A DNA stretch of 18,434 nt from CAZWDL01 sp964632995. GTDB taxonomy: Bacteria; Bacteroidota; Bacteroidia; Chitinophagales; Saprospiraceae. A program made the position numbers and the translations under genes. Under the pieces are notes generated by a model. That model was not told where the DNA came from and ran no database searches. It worked only from the letters and a program-made list of their open reading frames with translations. Positions 14,278 through 18,434 of the stretch are shown one piece after another (positions within the stretch are counted from its first letter, which is position 1; every line of letters begins with the position of its first letter). Location of the stretch: contig CAZWDL010000135.1 of NCBI GenBank assembly GCA_964632995.1, forward strand, positions 1-18,434, read 5' to 3'.

Positions 14278-17271
14278 ATGCCTCAAGACACTAAAATCTT
14301 CATTAACTACCGGCAGATTGACTGCACGCCGCTGGCCAACCGCCTGTCTGAAGAATTAAAGTATAGATTGAAAGAGGGAGGATTTTTCCTCGACAAGGAA
14401 ACGATCGGCTACGGTAAATCTATCACCGAAGAAATCCAGCAACACCTGAATAGCGCAGAAGCGCTTTTGGTGTTAATCGGCCCTGGTTGGCATTGGGTAC
14501 AGGACAAGTACGCAGATAAACGCTTGCTCAATAAGAATGACTGGGTGCGCCGGGAAATCGAAATGGCCCGTGAGCAGGGAAAACGGATTGTACCGGTATT
14601 GTACAATCATGAAAATTATGACAATGTTTGTGAATGGCTGAAGGAAAAGGTGAATTCCCTGGCCTTTATTCCCGACCTGAAATATTTTTCAATTAAAGAA
14701 AAGACACTCGAAGAAGACATCGAGCACTTGATGGAGTTTTTGGCCAAAGAACTACATTTAAAGCTGGAATCTTCTTCTGAGGCACCATCAATTTCCCAGG
14801 GAGAACAAGTCCGGCGGGAACTGGATAAACACTTTTCGATCTATGAAGATTATAGCACGCCCTCCTCTCCCGTGCCCTTTTTCGAATTGGAATACTTCGA
14901 AAAGGAGAATGCCCCCTTATTTTTCGGTCGATCTAAAGAGATCCTGAAATTGTGCCGGGCGGTAGAAAATTTCAACCTGGTTTTGCTTTATGGGCAGTCC
15001 GGTGTGGGTAAGTCTTCCCTGCTGAATGCCGGTGTTCTTTCCCGCCTGGAATCCAAATATCACACCAAATATGTAAGAAGAAATAAAAAGACCGGTTTTC
15101 ACCACCAGGTCCAAAATCTCTACGATGGGGAAGAAAACCACGCCGGAAAGAAACTGGTCATCCTGGATCAGGTAGAAGAAATGTTTACAGATCCTAGAGC
15201 AGACAAAAGTCAAGAGACCAGCGTTTTTGTTTCGAATGTGCGAGATCTTTTGAATCGCTTTCCCCATTGGAAAGTAATCCTCGGCTTCCGGTCAGAGTAC
15301 TTTCCCAACATCAAAGACCTATTACTCCAAGAACAGCTTCTCCTTACGGAGGATCAGGAACTGTACCTGAAACCGCTGGATGAGCAAGGTGTAAAAGAAG
15401 CGATTACTGGCGTGTCATCTGATGACTACCTAAAGAACCAGTACCGGCTGAAGGTTGAACCGGAACTGGTGGAACACATGACGGCGGATTTGCTGAAAAA
15501 CCACCGGAATGAATCGCACATAGGCCCGCTGCTGCAATACCAGCTGCGCAAGCTATGGGATGATGCTGTCGCCAAAAGGGAAACGGAAGTGGCGTGGCTC
15601 CAGCTGACTTCGGAGCAGTATCAACGGCTTCGTAAAGATAATCTGGACGAACTGTTCGACGATCAACTGGCGCTTTTGGAATCCCGGTGGAAGGAGTTTC
15701 TGGAAAAAGGACTGGTGTTGGATGTATTGTATGGATATACCACTGATCTGCTCACCGCAACCGCTCAACCGGACAAAGCGGTGTTGGACCGGTATCAGCA
15801 TATCGGGGGATTTGAGGATCTATTTGCCGTAATGAAGCATCAATCTTACCTCTTGATAGCCGGAGGCACGAAAAGTAACCCCACTAGCCGGCTGGCACAC
15901 GATTCTCTGGCCCCGTTGATCCGAGAGCGCTACCGTAATTCCGATGCCCTCGCGCAGCGCGCCTGGCGAATCGTGGAAACGAAAAAACGGGAAATCAATA
16001 AAGGCTATCTCCCTAAATTTAGCGAAACGGATATTTCCACTATTACTGAAGCAAGGGGAGCTATGCGTAAGGTGCCGGATGAGGTCTTGGGGAAAATGAA
16101 AGACGATCAGGCTAGATATCAACGGCAGAAACAGCAACGGTTCGATCTGGCCTTTAATGGGGCCGCCACCAGTATTGAGCACCTGGATTACAAAGCGGCT
16201 CTGGAAAAGCTGCAAATTGCCTCCTTTGAGCGCCACCATCAGGATTTGGTCAAAACGCTTGCCCTCCATTTGCCATACTACTTTCTCGAGACCGGAGAAT
16301 CAGAGCTGTTGAAGGAAAGCTTACAGTTCATCAACAAATTGGGTGAAAAAGAGGATGGCCAGCTGAAAAACATGGCTGCTGTGGCGGATGACGGGATTGA
16401 AGATAAGAAGCGGTTCAGGGCCCTTTTGGAAAAGTGGGACCCTCAGCTATTCCAAAAAATGGTAAAGCGCCACTTTCCGGAAATGTTGGAAGTAAAGGGG
16501 GGGACTTATAAAATGGGAAGTGAGGAGGGGTATCGCCCGGAAAAGCCGGTACATGAGGTAAGTGTAAGTACCTTCCAAATGGCGGCTACGCCGGTTACTT
16601 TTTGGCAATTTGGACTGTTTTGCCGGGTAACGGGAAAAGACCTGCCCAACGACTCCGGTTTTGGACGAGGCGATAAACCGGTCATCAATGTCAACTGGTA
16701 CGAGGCTGTTGAATATTGTAACTGGCTTAGCGCCTGGAAAGGCTTGGATCAGGTATATACCATAGAAGGAGAATCGGTTATGGCTGATTGGGAAAAGAAC
16801 GGCTATCGGCTGCCTACCGAAGCAGAGTGGGAATACGCTGCCCGGCAAGGTGGTAAAGACGTTCGATATGGAAATGGGAAGAATGTAGCAGATCCCAGTG
16901 AGATGAATTTTGATGCGGCTCATCCCTATAATGAAAAGTATGCGCCGGGTGATTGGTATGTCAAAGGAGAGGGAAGAAAGTCGACGACTTCAGTGAAGGA
17001 ATTTAATCCAAACGATCTAGGGCTGTATGATATGAGTGGAAATGTTTTTGAATGGTGTTGGGACCGGTGGAGCGAGGGGGATTACTATGAACAGAGTAAA
17101 GGGGCGGAAGATCCTACCGGCCCGGAAGAATCGAATGACGAACAGCGAGTGGTTCGTGGCGGGTCCTGGCTCAATGCTGCGATGCTTTGCCGCTGTTCCT
17201 TCCGCTTCAGGTACCTTCCTTTCAATCAGAATTACAACTTAGGCTTTCGGGTTGTCCGGCGCCTTATTTGA
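14278..17271 (+). CDS. TIR - nSTAND-type NTPase - FGE/CLec protein, DGR target
   Basis: A 997-residue multidomain protein. Residues about 5-150 are a TIR domain (IFINYRQID at the start; W89-x3-E93 fits the catalytic Glu of NAD-cleaving TIRs). Residues about 215-555 are a STAND P-loop module of the nSTAND1 kind: FFGRSKEI, Walker A GQSGVGKSS (239-247, Lys245), Walker B LVILDQVEE (Asp297), FRSEYFP, and a closing RLAHDSLAPLIRERY. A helical linker (about 560-730) follows. Residues about 734-997 are a sulfatase-modifying-factor/FGE-like C-type-lectin fold: GGTYKMGSEEG, RLPTEAEWEYAAR, DLGLYDMSGNVFEWCWDRW, VVRGGSW and LGFRVV. The final 43 codons are the DGR variable region. The predicted role is a sensor whose diversified tip binds a ligand, with the NTPase as switch and TIR as effector. 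The frame is intact. Confidence 0.93.
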   Translation: MPQDTKIFINYRQIDCTPLANRLSEELKYRLKEGGFFLDKETIGYGKSITEEIQQHLNSAEALLVLIGPGWHWVQDKYADKRLLNKNDWVRREIEMAREQGKRIVPVLYNHENYDNVCEWLKEKVNSLAFIPDLKYFSIKEKTLEEDIEHLMEFLAKELHLKLESSSEAPSISQGEQVRRELDKHFSIYEDYSTPSSPVPFFELEYFEKENAPLFFGRSKEILKLCRAVENFNLVLLYGQSGVGKSSLLNAGVLSRLESKYHTKYVRRNKKTGFHHQVQNLYDGEENHAGKKLVILDQVEEMFTDPRADKSQETSVFVSNVRDLLNRFPHWKVILGFRSEYFPNIKDLLLQEQLLLTEDQELYLKPLDEQGVKEAITGVSSDDYLKNQYRLKVEPELVEHMTADLLKNHRNESHIGPLLQYQLRKLWDDAVAKRETEVAWLQLTSEQYQRLRKDNLDELFDDQLALLESRWKEFLEKGLVLDVLYGYTTDLLTATAQPDKAVLDRYQHIGGFEDLFAVMKHQSYLLIAGGTKSNPTSRLAHDSLAPLIRERYRNSDALAQRAWRIVETKKREINKGYLPKFSETDISTITEARGAMRKVPDEVLGKMKDDQARYQRQKQQRFDLAFNGAATSIEHLDYKAALEKLQIASFERHHQDLVKTLALHLPYYFLETGESELLKESLQFINKLGEKEDGQLKNMAAVADDGIEDKKRFRALLEKWDPQLFQKMVKRHFPEMLEVKGGTYKMGSEEGYRPEKPVHEVSVSTFQMAATPVTFWQFGLFCRVTGKDLPNDSGFGRGDKPVINVNWYEAVEYCNWLSAWKGLDQVYTIEGESVMADWEKNGYRLPTEAEWEYAARQGGKDVRYGNGKNVADPSEMNFDAAHPYNEKYAPGDWYVKGEGRKSTTSVKEFNPNDLGLYDMSGNVFEWCWDRWSEGDYYEQSKGAEDPTGPEESNDEQRVVRGGSWLNAAMLCRCSFRFRYLPFNQNYNLGFRVVRRLI
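17143..17271 (+). repeat. DGR variable region 1 (VR1)
   Basis: The last 129 bp of the target gene, from the QRVVRGGSW codons to the stop. Gap-free alignment with VR2 (10421-10549) shows identical 27-bp ends and 21 substitutions between 17170 and 17244. Examples of codon pairs (VR1/VR2) are ctc/aac, ctt/aat, tac/aac, aat/ttt and aat/gtt, all explained by AAC or AAT in a template. Invariant codons include tgc cgc tgt tcc, cgc, agg, cct, cag, aac tta and ttt cgg. The GC-rich 3' end is the probable initiation-of-mutagenic-homology site. Encoded positions are residues 965-989 of the lectin-fold tip. Confidence 0.88.
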
Positions 17272-17303
17272 CTCTTTATCCCTTTTTCTCTTTTACCCTT
17301 TAC

Positions 17304-17318
17304 AGGCGCGCAGCGCCT
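17304..17318. other. Hairpin 3' of VR1
   Basis: AGGCGC-GCA-GCGCCT forms a 6-bp stem 32 bp after the target stop, flanked by A/T-rich DNA on the right. In phage DGRs a hairpin just 3' of the VR helps target recognition; it could equally be a terminator between the convergent target and avd genes. The stem is short and the distance larger than in the classic phage case. Confidence 0.5.
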
Positions 17319-17338
17319 TAAAAAATTTTTGAAATTGG

Positions 17339-17680
17339 CTATTTGGAAAGGCTTTTCAGCCATCCGCCGCACATTCGGCCGATCTCGTTGATGCGTTCTG
17401 CAAAATCCTTGTATTTGATAGAATCGAAAAGCCCTAGGTCGTAGCCAAGCCGAAAAAAGTAGCGCAACTTTTCTAAAAGAATATTGATCTTGTTCAGGAT
17501 GGGGCGTTTTTGGTTAGCAGGCGCATAGTAAGCCTCGATCATCAGCTCCAGCAGATCCGAAAGCATGTTCTGAACCCGGTCGCCATAAGTGAATTTATGA
17601 TTGCGTGGCAGCCTGGCGATGAAAGGCAGGCCAATCTTAAGCAATTCGTAGACCTTTGCAATAATTGTGTCTTTACCCAT
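17339..17680 (-). CDS. avd: DGR accessory protein Avd (four-helix-bundle family)
   Basis: A 113-residue helical protein with the features of the bAvd / four-helix-bundle (23S rRNA IVP-like) family: KFTYGDRVQNMLSDLLELMIEAYYA, then ILNKINILLEKLRYFFRLGYD, then the C-terminal FAERINEIGRMCGGWLKSL, which is typical. Avd forms a positively charged pentameric barrel that binds the DGR reverse transcriptase and the template RNA and is needed for mutagenic retrohoming. The start at 17680 (MGKDTIIAK) fits the family length; a start 30 bp upstream (MRIKIFKCFH) is possible. It is convergent with the target gene (67 bp) and its ATG directly abuts the RT ATG on the other strand, which is unusual. Confidence 0.9.
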   Translation of the reverse strand: MGKDTIIAKVYELLKIGLPFIARLPRNHKFTYGDRVQNMLSDLLELMIEAYYAPANQKRPILNKINILLEKLRYFFRLGYDLGLFDSIKYKDFAERINEIGRMCGGWLKSLSK

Positions 17681-18434
17681 ATGAAAACATTTAAAAATCT
17701 TTATCCTCAAATTACCACCTTTGACAATCTACTCTTAGCGGCTAGAAATGCCCGTAAGGGTAAGCAATTTCAATCTAATGTCGCCCATTTCGATTTCCAT
17801 TTGGAGCGCAACTTATTTCAACTTCAGCGAGAACTTCAGGAGAAAACGTATCAGCCGGGCGAATATCGATCTTTTTTGATTTCCGATCCCAAAGAGCGGC
17901 TGATCAGCGCCGCGCCCTACCGTGACCGGGTGGTTCATCATGCGCTGATGAACATAACCGGACCTATCTTTGAACGTACTTTTATATACGACAGCTACGC
18001 CAACCGGGAAGGGAAAGGGACGCACGCTGCCATCTTACGCTTTCAGCACTACGCACGCCGCTTTCCTTATGTGCTCAAATGTGATATCCGCAAGTTCTTT
18101 CCCAGCATCGATCACGAAATTCTGAAAAAAGAAATTCGCTGGAAAATTCAATGTCCTGATACGCTTTGGTTAGTAGATGCCATCATCGATAATTCCAATC
18201 TACAAGAAAAACACCTGCCTTATTTTCCGGGAGATGATCTTTTTACACCGCTGGAACGACGGCACGGCTTGCCGATCGGCAACCTCACCAGCCAGTGGTG
18301 GGCGAATGTGTATCTGAACCGATTTGATCATTTTGTGAAGGAGGAATTGCGGGCGCCGGGGTATGCCCGTTACGTAGACGACTTCGCGCTTTTTGCCTCT
18401 GAAAAGCGGCAGTTGCAGGAATGGAAAAAGGATT
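17681..18434 (+). CDS. DGR-type reverse transcriptase (partial, runs off the window)
   Basis: An open frame of 251 codons to the window end. The translation starts MKTFKNLYPQITTFDNLLLA, then ARNARKGKQF. It has ERLISAAPYRDRVVHHALMN, RT motif A in LKCDIRKFFPSID (Asp135), GLPIGNLTSQ (199-205) and the catalytic YVDD (residues 231-234, in YARYVDDFALF). The IGxxxSQ form, in place of QGxxxSP of most bacterial RTs, is diagnostic of DGR reverse transcriptases. The enzyme copies the template RNA with errors at adenines, and the cDNA replaces the VR. The remaining roughly 100 residues (thumb) and the template repeat should lie to the right. Its promoter must be inside the avd sequence, since the two starts abut. 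Confidence 0.94.
   Translation, partial: MKTFKNLYPQITTFDNLLLAARNARKGKQFQSNVAHFDFHLERNLFQLQRELQEKTYQPGEYRSFLISDPKERLISAAPYRDRVVHHALMNITGPIFERTFIYDSYANREGKGTHAAILRFQHYARRFPYVLKCDIRKFFPSIDHEILKKEIRWKIQCPDTLWLVDAIIDNSNLQEKHLPYFPGDDLFTPLERRHGLPIGNLTSQWWANVYLNRFDHFVKEELRAPGYARYVDDFALFASEKRQLQEWKKD

Noticed and set aside
17272..17338. Template repeat between the target and avd
   Set aside because: The gap is only 67 bp and has no VR-like sequence; no other copy of the TGCCGCTGTTCC core was seen in the window on either strand.

Overview
The window looks like a chromosome segment of a Bacteroidota bacterium, possibly of the Saprospiria/Lewinella type (inference). The reasons are starts without clear Shine-Dalgarno sequences, a Tat-exported Gfo/Idh/MocA oxidoreductase, a tandem UspA protein, a RAYT with REP palindromes, and a DGR-type reverse transcriptase of a kind common in this phylum. 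The left part (1-10041) is GC-richer and housekeeping-like. The right part (10042-18434) is accessory: repeats, gene relics and a diversifying conflict system.

1-7357: a TetR regulator precedes a complete multidrug-type efflux operon: TolC-like outer-membrane channel, lipoprotein membrane-fusion protein, two ABC ATPases, two ABC-2 permeases. The layout matches the E. coli cecR-ybhGFSR system, but the double-ATPase YbhF is split into two genes and the outer-membrane channel is built in. TTACCC-N4-GGGTAA palindromes lie directly before tetR and around the start of tolC, which suggests a self-contained repressor circuit. 7358-10041: a universal stress protein convergent with a secreted Gfo/Idh/MocA oxidoreductase.

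10192-10836: a decayed duplicate of the cassette that lies intact at the right end: the 3' end of an FGE/C-type-lectin-fold gene, convergent with the 3' end of an avd gene. 10839-12202: a REP/RAYT element, with four paired palindromic units around an IS200-like (HUH) tyrosine transposase gene. 12511-13332: an AT-rich orphan membrane protein, followed by palindromes and a 42-bp bidirectional terminator.

13653-18434: the most interesting region. A small helical protein is divergent from a 997-residue TIR - nSTAND-like NTPase - FGE/CLec protein. The C-terminal tail of that protein is the variable region (VR1) of a diversity-generating retroelement (DGR). Downstream are avd (convergent with the target) and a DGR-type reverse transcriptase (IGNLTSQ, YVDD; cut by the window end). 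VR1 and the relic VR2 at 10421-10549 are both 129 bp. They have identical flanks and 21 substitutions packed into 15 codons, 17 of which have A in one copy. This is the mark of adenine-specific mutagenic retrohoming from a shared template. The template repeat itself is not in the window and should lie beyond 18434. The likely biology is a TIR-effector immune or self/non-self sensor whose ligand-binding tip is hypermutated by the retroelement.
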